From Scytonematopsis contorta HA4267-MV1 (GTDB lineage Bacteria; Cyanobacteriota; Cyanobacteriia; Cyanobacteriales; Nostocaceae): a stretch of 64,000 bases of DNA. The notes beneath the pieces are model-generated. The model was not told the DNA's origin. It ran no database searches and saw nothing but the letters and a program-made list of their open reading frames with translations. Position 1 is the first letter of the stretch, and every line of letters starts with the position of its first letter. The translations under genes and the position numbers were made by a program. The DNA lies in assembly GCA_019359035.1 (NCBI GenBank), contig JAHHIC010000069.1:60552-124551 (forward strand), given 5' to 3'. This document shows positions 16,122 to 23,958 of this stretch, one piece after another.

Positions 16122-17045
16122 TCATAAGGGTGACTCCTCAGAAGTAAACTGGTTAACCTTCTGTGGTTTCCACTCAGGTGGACCAAAAATGCTCCAGAAA
16201 AATTCTTTACGGTTTCTCGATTGCTGGACATAAGAGAGAATGCGGGAGTATTCCATGAAATTAAGCTTAATAAGGTTACAGGTATTAACTTTCTCTGTTA
16301 GCCCATAAATTACTTTCTCGGTTTCTGCTTGATAGGTGCCAAATAGCTTGTCCCAAATGATTAAAATTCCGCCGTAATTTTTGTCAATGTACTTTGGATT
16401 AGAACCGTGATGAACTCGGTGGTTAGAGGGTGTGTTCAAAATCTCTTCCAGAATTCCCAAACGACCAATTTTCTGATTGTGAATCCACACCTGATACAGT
16501 CCGACAATCGAGATTGCGATTAGAGTTTGCAGGGGGTGGAAACCAATCAACACCAGGGGAATGTAAAAAATCCATAAAATAAAGTCTTCGACCCATGCCA
16601 GCCTTAGAGCAACAGTCAGATTAAAATCTGTAGAACTATGATGAACGCTATGATAAGCCCAAAACAATCGAATTCGGTGTTCAGCACGATGATTCCAGTA
16701 ATACAGAAAGTCAGCAATAAATATAGCTAGAACCATTGTCCACAAATTTATGGGTAACTGAATTGGACTAAGTGGAACAAACATTACTAATCCAATTAGT
16801 ACAACAGCATTTGCCAAAGTATTACTCAGCAAATCGTGAATGACTCCAATACCAACGTTTACAAAGGTTTCTTTATAGCTACGCTTTTGGTTGAAGAAAA
16901 AGTCAAGGACAACTTCCGCTATCGTTACTCCTAACATCAAAGCTGCAAACTGCTCCAGATAGGCACTCAAACCGCTAACATTGGCCATCGCTTGTGACAT
17001 GTAACTATTTAGTTGTTGATTTAGTGGTTGGATGTAATTGTTCAT
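16122..17045 (-). CDS. Sterol desaturase/fatty acid hydroxylase superfamily protein
   Basis: A membrane di-iron enzyme of 307 residues with about four hydrophobic segments and the eight-histidine pattern: HRAEH, HSVHHSS, and HNQ...HRVHHGS (NHRVHHGSNPKYIDKNYGG). Members hydroxylate or desaturate lipids, carotenoids or hopanoid-like substrates using O2. It is the only structural gene next to the TetR repressor at 17129-17707 on the same strand, and an operator palindrome (CGAGCGCTCG, 17075-17084) lies 30 bp before its ATG, so it is almost certainly that repressor's target. The substrate is not evident. Confidence 0.9.
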   Translation of the reverse strand: MNNYIQPLNQQLNSYMSQAMANVSGLSAYLEQFAALMLGVTIAEVVLDFFFNQKRSYKETFVNVGIGVIHDLLSNTLANAVVLIGLVMFVPLSPIQLPINLWTMVLAIFIADFLYYWNHRAEHRIRLFWAYHSVHHSSTDFNLTVALRLAWVEDFILWIFYIPLVLIGFHPLQTLIAISIVGLYQVWIHNQKIGRLGILEEILNTPSNHRVHHGSNPKYIDKNYGGILIIWDKLFGTYQAETEKVIYGLTEKVNTCNLIKLNFMEYSRILSYVQQSRNRKEFFWSIFGPPEWKPQKVNQFTSEESPL

Positions 17046-17074
17046 GATTTGCCTCTTAAAAAATTCTTTAATAC

Positions 17075-17084
17075 CGAGCGCTCG
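17075..17084. promoter_or_regulatory. TetR operator palindrome 1
   Basis: The perfect 10-bp palindrome CGAGCGCTCG, set in TAC-...-ATA, lies between the TetR gene and the hydroxylase ATG. The same core occurs before the TetR gene itself. Paired identical palindromes next to a TetR gene are a standard sign of autoregulation and control of the neighbour. Confidence 0.8.
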
Positions 17085-17128
17085 ATATATTTAAAACCAA
17101 AACAATACTAGAGGGAAATTATCAGCGT

Positions 17129-17707
17129 TTATTGTGTTGAGTGCTTCTCGAAATAGGCTGTCAACATTTTCATCAACAACTCTATTTGCTCTGTGAAAGA
17201 CAGTATTCCATCCGTAGAAACCTGTTCTAGAAGGACGCCATTAATCAGCGTCCAAATGAACCGTGCCAACTTCGCATCAGAAAGTCCGAGCAGAGTCATC
17301 ATAATCTGCTCGTAACGTTCATCCACTTGCTTAAACACGGGATTGTTGAGCACTTCTTCTAGCTCTGTGTGCTGATAAAAATCAGTCCAGATGACAGCTT
17401 GCTTCACAAAATAATCTTGATTTTCGATTAAGCAGGCTTCGAGTGCGGCTATTCTTTCCGTCAGTGTTTTAGCTTTTTTAGCCGCATCGCTTAGCATTCG
17501 GACATCTTGTTGACTAATCTCCTCCACCAATTGCTCAAACATGACTTTCTTGCTGGAAAAGTAATGATAGAGCGCTCCGGTAGAAACTCCTAATTCTTTA
17601 GAAAGCTGCCGCGTTGTGACATTGGCGTAGCCTTTTTCGGCAAACAGGTCGAAACACTTAGAGAGAAGCTCCTTGCGATATTGTTCAGAATCGATAATTT
17701 TAGGCAT
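17129..17707 (-). CDS. TetR/AcrR-family transcriptional repressor
   Basis: It has 192 residues. The N-terminal HTH is clear: LLSKCFDLFAEKGYANVTTRQLSKELGVSTGALYHYFSSKKVMFEQLV (about residues 14-61, shown in pieces as FAEKGYANVTTRQLS and GVSTGALYHYFSSK). The C-terminal ligand-binding domain is variable. The repressor should bind CGAGCGCTCG upstream of itself (17722-17731) and of the hydroxylase gene (17075-17084) and release them on binding a hydrophobic inducer, probably a lipid or xenobiotic. It lies 84 bp upstream of the hydroxylase gene on the same strand. Confidence 0.92.
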   Translation of the reverse strand: MPKIIDSEQYRKELLSKCFDLFAEKGYANVTTRQLSKELGVSTGALYHYFSSKKVMFEQLVEEISQQDVRMLSDAAKKAKTLTERIAALEACLIENQDYFVKQAVIWTDFYQHTELEEVLNNPVFKQVDERYEQIMMTLLGLSDAKLARFIWTLINGVLLEQVSTDGILSFTEQIELLMKMLTAYFEKHSTQ

Positions 17708-17721
17708 CGGCTATTTAATAT

Positions 17722-17731
17722 CGAGCGCTCG
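17722..17731. promoter_or_regulatory. TetR operator palindrome 2
   Basis: The same core CGAGCGCTCG, in the context ATAT-...-CTCTAGTAT, lies 15 bp before the TetR ATG. The adjoining 'tctagtataagc' may be part of the -10 region, so bound repressor would block the promoter. Confidence 0.8.
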
Positions 17732-18060
17732 CTCTAGTATAAGCTAAATAGAAAAGTTGTGTCAACTGGTGTTGTGGGAAAAGTATTATTTTTTAACTGT
17801 TGTCTCTCTCAATTTCCTTTTGTCAGTTTTCCGATTCTCTAAAATGCTTGACAACAAAGCCGACCTAATTTAAGTCGCTGGTATCATAAAACGTTTGCTG
17901 GTCAAGCATTAAGCTGACATAAGCCATAACAGCTTATCAGCGAGGATTGGTAGCAGAATATTCGCCAAAACACCAATGTAAATTGGTTGCATTCCAAATG
18001 GACATTACCAGTTCAACGTCAAACAGACGAAAGATGTAAAGATGCTCGCTATCTGAAGCT

Positions 18061-18132
18061 TTAACAAGGTAAACTTACTGTAAAAATGCTGCCTTCATCT
18101 AATTTAGACTGCACGCTTACAGTACCAAAATC
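18061..18132 (-). pseudogene. Remnant of histidine kinase C-terminus
   Basis: The minus strand reads GTVSVQSKLDEGSIFTVSLPC followed by a stop. This is the last strand pair of the HATPase domain (compare ELLIKSESGTGTTVSLQLP in the intact kinase at 13430-14728). An in-frame stop lies two codons before it, and no upstream kinase sequence remains. The residues differ from the intact neighbour, so it derives from another kinase gene. Confidence 0.7.
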
Positions 18133-18289
18133 TTAATGAAGAGAGGTCAATTTTTGAAAAAATTTTACTGAATCGGTTCACTTTGGTGTTTCCAAATTAA
18201 GTGTAGGACAAGTTTTATTCACAAAATCACATTGATAAACGTAGGGTTATTGCAACGAAGAGGAATTTTCAGCAAGTCTCCCGTTCCTT

Positions 18290-18363
18290 GTAACTCTAAA
18301 GATAATGTAAAGCTTCTTCCCAGTAGTTAAATGAGTTTAAGCTGATAATTTGTTTAAAACTTC
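18290..18363. repeat. 75-bp repeat, copy 2
   Basis: It matches 13327-13402 ('aatgtaaagcttcttccc', 'gtagttaaat', 'aagctgataatttg'). It lies in a gene-free region close to a kinase remnant, as copy 1 lies next to a kinase gene, but the order of the two parts differs. Confidence 0.7.
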
Positions 18364-18574
18364 CGATATTTTAAGTCCATAAATCCCTGAACTAAAGTGA
18401 GGGCTAAAAGCTATACTGCTCCCGGGTTAAAACTAAACCTAATACGGAACCTCTCTCCAAAGTCCAAATACCAGGGTGGTTTCATACCGTAAGAGAAAAA
18501 TACTACCTAACCGTCATATCTAACACCTGGCGACCCGTTAAGTATACTCAAATACAGTCATATCATCTCCCTCA

Positions 18575-19279
18575 TTAAATATTCCAGCTACTAGCTTTGT
18601 TTGCTTCCCCATCAAAAAGATTCAGCATCTGGTCGCACCAAGATACAATCGGGTCTTTAGCCTCTAAAAGCGGGAAAGAACTGATACAGCGAGACCATTG
18701 GAAGGCACTAAAAGTTACATAGTCAGCCCAAGCTGCCTCGGAACCTGCAAGAAATGACTGACGTTGCAAAGTGGCACGTAACGGTGCAAGGCTATTACGA
18801 AAAGAAAGGACATCATTGTTACGATTAGCACATACCTCCTCAAGTTTCATACCTAACCACTGTTCTCGCGTTTTGCGGAAGTAGTCTTTGTCAACCGGGT
18901 GCAAATGCGCGTAAATATCAGTCAAAGTCAATCTAAATATCCCTGGATGCAGAACTGTTTCCACCCAATCGGTAACAAATCTCGACAAAGCCTTACTGCT
19001 TTCCCCTCCAAACAATAATGGACGGTCTGTATAGGTTTCTTCTAAGTACTCAGCAATTGCCCAGGAATCGTAGATAACTGTCTCGCCATCAACAATAACA
19101 GGCACTTTCCCCTGACCGGAAAAAGCGATCGCCTCTTTTTCGGTAAAGCGCCAGGGTATGCTTTCAAACAATAACCCTTTGTGGAGTAGGGCAAAACGCA
19201 CGCGCCAACAAAAGGGACTAAAACGGCGATTATCCTCAGCCCCTGCTAATTCGTAAAGTTTAATCATTGCATTGCTCAC
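18575..19279 (-). CDS. Glutathione S-transferase family protein
   Basis: It has 234 residues. The N-terminal thioredoxin-like domain includes SPFCWRVRFALLHKGL, with Ser21 and Cys24 near the position of the catalytic Ser/Cys, then QGKVPVIVDGETVIYDSWAI (the cis-Pro and glutathione gamma-glutamyl site). The C-terminal helical domain runs from about 90. The form is close to beta-etherase or maleylacetoacetate-isomerase-like GSTs of bacteria. It should conjugate or reduce electrophiles with glutathione in the cytoplasm. A broken copy of its 3' end lies at 573-755. The gene stands alone on the minus strand. Confidence 0.88.
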   Translation of the reverse strand: MSNAMIKLYELAGAEDNRRFSPFCWRVRFALLHKGLLFESIPWRFTEKEAIAFSGQGKVPVIVDGETVIYDSWAIAEYLEETYTDRPLLFGGESSKALSRFVTDWVETVLHPGIFRLTLTDIYAHLHPVDKDYFRKTREQWLGMKLEEVCANRNNDVLSFRNSLAPLRATLQRQSFLAGSEAAWADYVTFSAFQWSRCISSFPLLEAKDPIVSWCDQMLNLFDGEANKASSWNI

Positions 19280-19287
19280 AACTTATA

Positions 19288-19386
19288 TCAAGTATTATTA
19301 CTATCGATGTCGATTATCGCAACCCCTTAGAAACAGTAGATGTAATTTCAATTCTCCGAGAACAGCAAATTAATCCTGCTGCTTAA
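19288..19386 (+). pseudogene. Remnant of peroxiredoxin C-terminus
   Basis: The frame reads SSIITIDVDYRNPLETVDVI and then SILREQQINPAA before a stop. It matches the end of the intact peroxiredoxin at 22734-23369 (HIDVDYRNRLEPQEAISIL) and carries the longer tail found in other family members. No active-site part remains. It lies directly upstream of the GST start, in the gap before egtD. Confidence 0.8.
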
Positions 19387-19472
19387 ACAGCATTGCATTG
19401 CAAGCAGTGTAATTGAAATTACATTTAACCTGAGAAATAAAACAGTTAGCTTTTAACTTCTATTCAATTTTT

Positions 19473-19489
19473 TCTCAGCAAAATCTCAG
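19473..19489. promoter_or_regulatory. Tandem TCTCAG motif upstream of egtD
   Basis: TCTCAG-CAAAA-TCTCAG with an 11-bp period. A related, half-degenerate pair (TCTCAG-CTAAA-TCGAGC) lies at 23425-23441, at a similar place before the duplicated egtD leader. It may be a response-regulator site; the protein is unknown. Confidence 0.5.
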
Positions 19490-19600
19490 AATCGGGGCTG
19501 ATACTAATCAACAACAGAGGAATTCAATTGTGCTGTCTACTAAGACCTCTCAATCTTAAGTTAAGGTTTTATCGGCATCAGCAGTGACTTAATTCTATTT

Positions 19601-19726
19601 ATTGTAAATATATATGACAAATTGATTCTAATCATTTAAGTTGAAATAGCCAAGAAGATACACTTACCTCCGGTATTCTCAAGAACAGTTCATTCTGAAT
19701 TCACTTTCTCTTACAGAGTAGCTATG
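19601..19726 (+). promoter_or_regulatory. egtD leader with FNR-like box
   Basis: These 126 bp, up to and including the egtD ATG, recur without gaps and with about nine substitutions at 23456-23581. The FNR-like box TTGAT-TCTA-ATCAT is at 19622-19635, 89 bp before the ATG. The strong conservation of the second copy, although its coding sequence has been replaced, points to recent duplication. Confidence 0.75.
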
Positions 19727-20752
19727 ACCACAACAGTAAATGATACATCCACTCTTCATTTAAGTAATTCTCCAAATATTAGTGAATTTAGTCCCGAACA
19801 AAATGTCAAACTTTATAATTTTCACCCCCCTGTAGATGACTTTCGTGCAGAAGTTATTCAAGGATTAAGCAAATCACAAAAAACAATTTCTCCCAAATTT
19901 CTCTACGATAAAAAAGGTGCAGAATTATTTGATGCTATCTGTAAGCTGGATGAATACTACATTACCCGTACAGAAATGGCAATTTTGCAAACATATGCAC
20001 GGGAAATTGCTCAACTAATTGGGGACGGAGTACTAGTTGAATTTGGCAGTGGTAGCAGTCAGAAAGTAAGAATTATCCTTGATGCAAAACCTCGACTTAG
20101 AACATACATAGCGCTAGATATTTCTCATCAACATTTATACGAGTCTTGTACAAATTTAGTAGAGGATTATCCGCAACTGGAAGCAATCGCAATTTGTGCT
20201 GACTACACCCAACCTTTACAATTGCCAGATATTCCATCACTCCACAACAAATACAAAGTAGGTTTCTTCCCTGGTTCTTCTATCGGCAATCTGGAACCAA
20301 AAGCATCATTAAAATTCCTAAAAAACATTGCAAATTTACTACAGTGTAATGGCAGCTTTATAGTTGGCGTTGATTTGAAGAAGAGTAAGGAAATCCTCGA
20401 ACCTGCCTACGACGATTCGGAAGGAGTCTCTGCTGCTTTTGCCCTGAACTTACTGACACGTATAAATCGAGAGCTAGGAGCTGATTTTGACCAAAAAAAT
20501 TTTGCTTATCAGGCAGTTTATAATCCGATTGGACGTATTGAGATGTCATTAGTTAGTCTTAGAGAGCAAATAGTGCATATAGACGACACCAAATTTAAGT
20601 TTGAAAAGGGTGAAAAACTCTGTACAGAACATTCCTACAAGTACACAATTACAGAATTTCAAGCTTTAGCAGCACAGGCTGGTTTTAAACCTCAGTGCGT
20701 GTGGACTGACCCAGAGGAGCTTTTTAGTTTGCATTATTTAAAGGTGATTTAA
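19724..20752 (+). CDS. egtD: L-histidine N-alpha-methyltransferase (EgtD-like)
   Basis: At 342 residues it matches the EgtD/DUF2260 methyltransferase family along its whole length: PKFLYDKKGAELFDAICKLD, the SAM motif LVEFGSGSSQK, YIALDISHQHL, and GFFPGSSIGNLEP. EgtD trimethylates histidine to hercynine, the first committed step of ergothioneine synthesis, a thiol antioxidant. No sulfoxide synthase (EgtB) gene lies beside it in this window, so EgtB is either elsewhere or the product is hercynine itself. Upstream are a tandem TCTCAG motif and an FNR-like box, suggesting stress or redox control. Confidence 0.9.
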   Translation: MTTTVNDTSTLHLSNSPNISEFSPEQNVKLYNFHPPVDDFRAEVIQGLSKSQKTISPKFLYDKKGAELFDAICKLDEYYITRTEMAILQTYAREIAQLIGDGVLVEFGSGSSQKVRIILDAKPRLRTYIALDISHQHLYESCTNLVEDYPQLEAIAICADYTQPLQLPDIPSLHNKYKVGFFPGSSIGNLEPKASLKFLKNIANLLQCNGSFIVGVDLKKSKEILEPAYDDSEGVSAAFALNLLTRINRELGADFDQKNFAYQAVYNPIGRIEMSLVSLREQIVHIDDTKFKFEKGEKLCTEHSYKYTITEFQALAAQAGFKPQCVWTDPEELFSLHYLKVI

Positions 20753-20807
20753 TCTCCACTTAAAAGGTTTCGCAATTGTTTTATTAAAGTAATCCCTCTC
20801 CCTATTA

Positions 20808-21716
20808 CTAATGACCATAATCAGAAACCCAGGGATTAATCTGAAATTCTGCATTTAAAAAATCAATAAAACATTGAACTTTGGCTGGGATAAATCGAGT
20901 TCTTCTATATACAGCATAAATTGGTAGTGATGTAGGCTGATAATCTGGCAGAATTATTTTTAATTTATTGGTATTTATCACATCTCCAAATAACCAAATT
21001 GGCGAAACCGCAATTCCAATTCCAGATAAAACAGCTTCCCTCACGGCTGTAGAATTATCCGCTTGAAAGTTACCATACACCTGTACTTTAATTATTTCTT
21101 TCTGTCTTTGAAAATACCATTCATTGACCGTTGATAAACGCGTGTAAATAATACAATTATGATGGATTAAATCTTCTGGCGTTTGCGGCTCATCAGTTTG
21201 TTGAAAATAACTAGTTGCGCCGACTGTAACCCGACGAGTGATACCGATTCTTTGGCTAATTAAAGCTGCATCTTGAACATTACCAATTCTAATCGTTACA
21301 TCTACACCTGCTTCAACCAAATCAATCAATTGGTCGCTCATAGTTAAATCTATTTTTATCTCTGGGTATCGCATTAAAAAACTTTTCATTAACGGGATAA
21401 TCACAAAATGCCCGAAGGATACTGGACAATTAACCCGCAACAAACCACTCGGTTTAACCCTTTTGCCGACACTTGCTTCAGCTGCTTTTACTGCTTCCAT
21501 CACCTGACAACAATGCTCGTAAAATCTCTCTCCCTCATCGGTTAAACGCAAACTACGAGTCGAACGCACTAATAACTGTATATCTAGATATTCTTCTAAC
21601 GCTGCAATTTGCTTGCTAATGGTGGGTTGCGTCGTTTCCATCTCCCGCGCAACTGCCGAGAAACTTCCTGTTTCTACTACACGTACAAAGCTTTTCATGC
21701 ATTCGATTTTATCCAT
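20808..21716 (-). CDS. LysR-type transcriptional regulator
   Basis: It has 302 residues with an N-terminal HTH (SFVRVVETGSFSAVAREMET, TTQPTISKQIAALEEYL; about 9-45) and a C-terminal effector-binding domain of periplasmic-binding-protein fold. It belongs to the DntR/CrgA-like subgroup by the RVNCPVSFG block. It is transcribed away from the dehydrogenase at 21908 and the peroxiredoxin at 22734, with a 191-bp gap, the standard layout for a LysR regulator and its target operon. The effector is unknown, probably an electrophile or oxidant-related compound. Confidence 0.92.
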   Translation of the reverse strand: MDKIECMKSFVRVVETGSFSAVAREMETTQPTISKQIAALEEYLDIQLLVRSTRSLRLTDEGERFYEHCCQVMEAVKAAEASVGKRVKPSGLLRVNCPVSFGHFVIIPLMKSFLMRYPEIKIDLTMSDQLIDLVEAGVDVTIRIGNVQDAALISQRIGITRRVTVGATSYFQQTDEPQTPEDLIHHNCIIYTRLSTVNEWYFQRQKEIIKVQVYGNFQADNSTAVREAVLSGIGIAVSPIWLFGDVINTNKLKIILPDYQPTSLPIYAVYRRTRFIPAKVQCFIDFLNAEFQINPWVSDYGH

Positions 21717-21907
21717 GATTCCTCGATTGATTCCTAACGGGAGTGAAAAAATTTGTATATAGATTCATTCCAAATAAGCATAAATTATATTCCAATCTAC
21801 CTGCTTCTCAAATCTAGAGTAATAAATCATGATGAATATATCGAAGCGGAAAGAACACAAAAACACCGCACAACAAGCAAATCAAGTAAATTAGCAAGGA
21901 GAATTTT

Positions 21908-22645
21908 ATGAAAATTAATACAACTGTAGCTTTAGTAACTGGTGCAAATCGCGGAATCGGTAAAGCATTTGTTGAAGCATTACATCAAGCAGGTGCAAAA
22001 CGCATTTATGCAGCCGCGCGCAATCTAGAATCATTGCAAGATGTAGTTGCGCTCGCTCCTGAAAAAATTATTCCCATCGCGTTAGATGTTACCAATCCCG
22101 GCCAAATCGCCCAAGTCGCGAAGCAAACCCCAGATGTCAATTTACTCATCAACAATGCGGGTGTTTTAGGCACTGGTGGATTTTTCGCCGAAAATACCCT
22201 AGAAACAGCCCAATGGGAAATGTCCACAAATTATTTTGGCACATTGTACATGATTCGGACTTTTGCCCCAATTCTCAAGCATAACGAAGGGGGTACAATT
22301 ATCAACTTGCTTTCGATTGCTTCGATTGTGAATGTACCTGTATTTGCATCTTACAGTGCTTCCAAAGCAGCATTACATTCGCTGACCCAAGGTACGCGTG
22401 CGGAACTCGCGCAACAAGGAACCTTAGTTGTAGGAGTGTTCCCTGGTCCCGTAGATACAGCAATGTCAGATGGTGTACCTTTAGACAAAGTTCCACCTAG
22501 CCAAATTGCTCAAGCAGCATTGCAAGCAGTGGAACAAGGTATCGAAGATGTCTATCCTGACCCTGTATCGCAACAGTTTTTTGCAGGTATCAGTCAAGAC
22601 CCAAAAGCAGTAGAAAAACAATTTGCAGGCATGTTACCACAGTAA
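21908..22645 (+). CDS. Short-chain dehydrogenase (divergent from LysR gene)
   Basis: It has 245 residues. Cofactor motif TGANRGIG (11-18), INNAG (81-85), catalytic Ser136, Tyr149 and Lys153. This is a classical short-chain dehydrogenase using NAD(P). The ribosome-binding site 'aaggag' lies seven bases before the ATG. It is 88 bp upstream of the peroxiredoxin gene on the same strand; a GTAGAGA-type hairpin (22668-22695) lies between them, so transcription may be partly attenuated. Substrate unknown; context suggests detoxification of reactive carbonyls. Confidence 0.9.
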   Translation: MKINTTVALVTGANRGIGKAFVEALHQAGAKRIYAAARNLESLQDVVALAPEKIIPIALDVTNPGQIAQVAKQTPDVNLLINNAGVLGTGGFFAENTLETAQWEMSTNYFGTLYMIRTFAPILKHNEGGTIINLLSIASIVNVPVFASYSASKAALHSLTQGTRAELAQQGTLVVGVFPGPVDTAMSDGVPLDKVPPSQIAQAALQAVEQGIEDVYPDPVSQQFFAGISQDPKAVEKQFAGMLPQ

Positions 22646-22667
22646 TTTTTCCAGAAACGTTATCCCC

Positions 22668-22695
22668 GTAGAGATGTTACACATAACGTCTCTAC
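22668..22695. repeat. GTAGAGACG-type hairpin
   Basis: An imperfect palindrome, GTAGAGATGTTAC with partner GTAACGTCTCTAC-like arm, between the dehydrogenase and peroxiredoxin genes. It belongs to the hairpin family also found at 32428, 35539, 44779, 49350, 49529, 50862, 56549 and 56602. Confidence 0.75.
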
Positions 22696-22733
22696 CAAAA
22701 TAGCAACCTATGGCAATTAATTAGGAGAAAATC

Positions 22734-23369
22734 ATGAATTTACAAACCGCTCTTGATACATTCCGTGCTGAATTTCTCAATAAAATTTCTGCCGACAAAG
22801 CCGCAATTATGCAGCGTGCTACCGATGTATTAGCGGAAGAGTTTATCGTCAGAAAGGCTTTAAGTGTCGGAGATATTGCAGCAGATTTTACGTTAATAAA
22901 TGCCATTGGCAAACCAATTAATCTTACAGAAAAACTCGCAAAAGGACCAGTCATTCTTACATTCTATCGAGGTGGTTGGTGTCCTTATTGTAATTTGGAA
23001 TTACGTGCCTATCAACAATTACTACCGCAAATTAAACTCTTAGGAGCTTCCCTAATCGCAGTTTCTCCTCAAACTCCGGATGCATCTTTAAGTACAGCCG
23101 AAAAAAACAGCTTAGGATTTGATGTGTTGAGCGATATTGGCTCAACAGTTGCCCAAGCATATGGAATTGCTTTTACATTACCTGATGAATTAAAGCGACT
23201 TTATACCGAATCAGGACATGCTTTACCCGATATTAATGGTACAGATGATTGGGCTTTACCAATACCAGCAACTTTTGTCATCAATCAATATCAACAAGTT
23301 ATTTTGGCACACATTGATGTGGATTATCGTAACCGATTAGAACCACAAGAGGCAATTTCAATTCTGTAA
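22734..23369 (+). CDS. Peroxiredoxin-like AhpC/TSA-family protein
   Basis: It has 211 residues with a thioredoxin fold. The active site is FYRGGWCPYCNLEL, a Cys83-Pro-Tyr-Cys86 pair, as in the peroxiredoxin-like group with CxxC rather than the usual Thr-x-x-Cys. SPQTPDASLSTAEKN and PATFVINQYQQVILAHIDVD are further family blocks. It should reduce hydroperoxides with a thiol donor in the cytoplasm. The N-terminal ~45 residues form a helical extension typical of this group. It is the second gene of the LysR-linked operon. A C-terminal remnant of a relative lies at 19288-19386. Confidence 0.9.
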   Translation: MNLQTALDTFRAEFLNKISADKAAIMQRATDVLAEEFIVRKALSVGDIAADFTLINAIGKPINLTEKLAKGPVILTFYRGGWCPYCNLELRAYQQLLPQIKLLGASLIAVSPQTPDASLSTAEKNSLGFDVLSDIGSTVAQAYGIAFTLPDELKRLYTESGHALPDINGTDDWALPIPATFVINQYQQVILAHIDVDYRNRLEPQEAISIL

Positions 23370-23455
23370 CAATAGCCACAATTAAGCTTTATGTCTTATA
23401 GATTCTAACTTCTCCTCAATTTGTTCTCAGCTAAATCGAGCGCGAGGTCATATAT

Positions 23456-23581
23456 ATTGTAAATATATATGACAAATTGATTCTAATCATTTAAGTTCAA
23501 ATAGCTAAGAAGATACACTGACCTCTGGTATTCTCAAAAACTGTTCATTCTGAATTCACTTTCTCTTACAGAGTAGCTATG
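23456..23581 (+). repeat. Second copy of the egtD leader
   Basis: An ungapped 126-bp match to 19601-19726, including the FNR-like box (23477-23490) and the egtD ATG at 23579-23581. Directly after the ATG the sequence switches to the GNAT gene fragment. Confidence 0.9.
23477..23490. promoter_or_regulatory. FNR-like box in duplicated leader
   Basis: TTGAT-TCTA-ATCAT, identical to the box before egtD (19622-19635). It now stands in front of a broken GNAT fragment. Confidence 0.5.
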
Positions 23582-23837
23582 TGTATTGCCAAACCATCAA
23601 GGCAATGGTATTGGCTCGTCTATGATTAAATATGTCGAGAACCATCTCAAAGAGCTTGGAGAAAGATTATTGCTAGTTGAAACCTCTGGATTACCAAACT
23701 TTGAAAAAACTAGAGAGTTTTATTTGAAAAACAATTACGAAAAAGAAGCCACAATCCGTGAGTATTACAAGGAAGGAGATGATAAAATAATCTTTAGAAA
23801 AAAGCTATCTAGGGCATAGGTACACTTTTTAATAAAA
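23581..23837 (+). pseudogene. GNAT C-terminal fragment fused to egtD leader
   Basis: Bases 23581-23819 equal the end of the intact GNAT gene (15845-16083) with about one substitution, and the identity continues some 18 bp past the stop with one more change. The fragment encodes 77 residues from PNHQGNGIG on. It is out of frame with the ATG inherited from the egtD leader (offset +1; that frame stops after 16 codons), so no GNAT-like protein is expected unless translation begins at TTG 23586. The acetyl-CoA fold would be incomplete. Confidence 0.88.
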
Positions 23838-23958
23838 TCTCAGCATTTTCTCGAATTCGCGCTCATCTACACGACACTCAAGAAAGTATATCCCTCAACT
23901 CAGCCCAGAGATTGTTGAGAGATTAAACTTTAGTAATTTTTATCACATAAGATAATTA

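Larger units (their letters stand above)
17732..18574. other. Gene-free stretch with coding remnants
   Basis: About 840 bp without an intact gene. It contains: a minus-strand open tail at 17937-18069 reading EHLYIFRLFDVELVMSIWNA to a stop, with no start codon and no family I recognise; a histidine-kinase tail at 18061-18132; and the second copy of a 75-bp repeat (18290-18363). The rest, including 18380-18574, shows nothing I can support. Confidence 0.6.
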
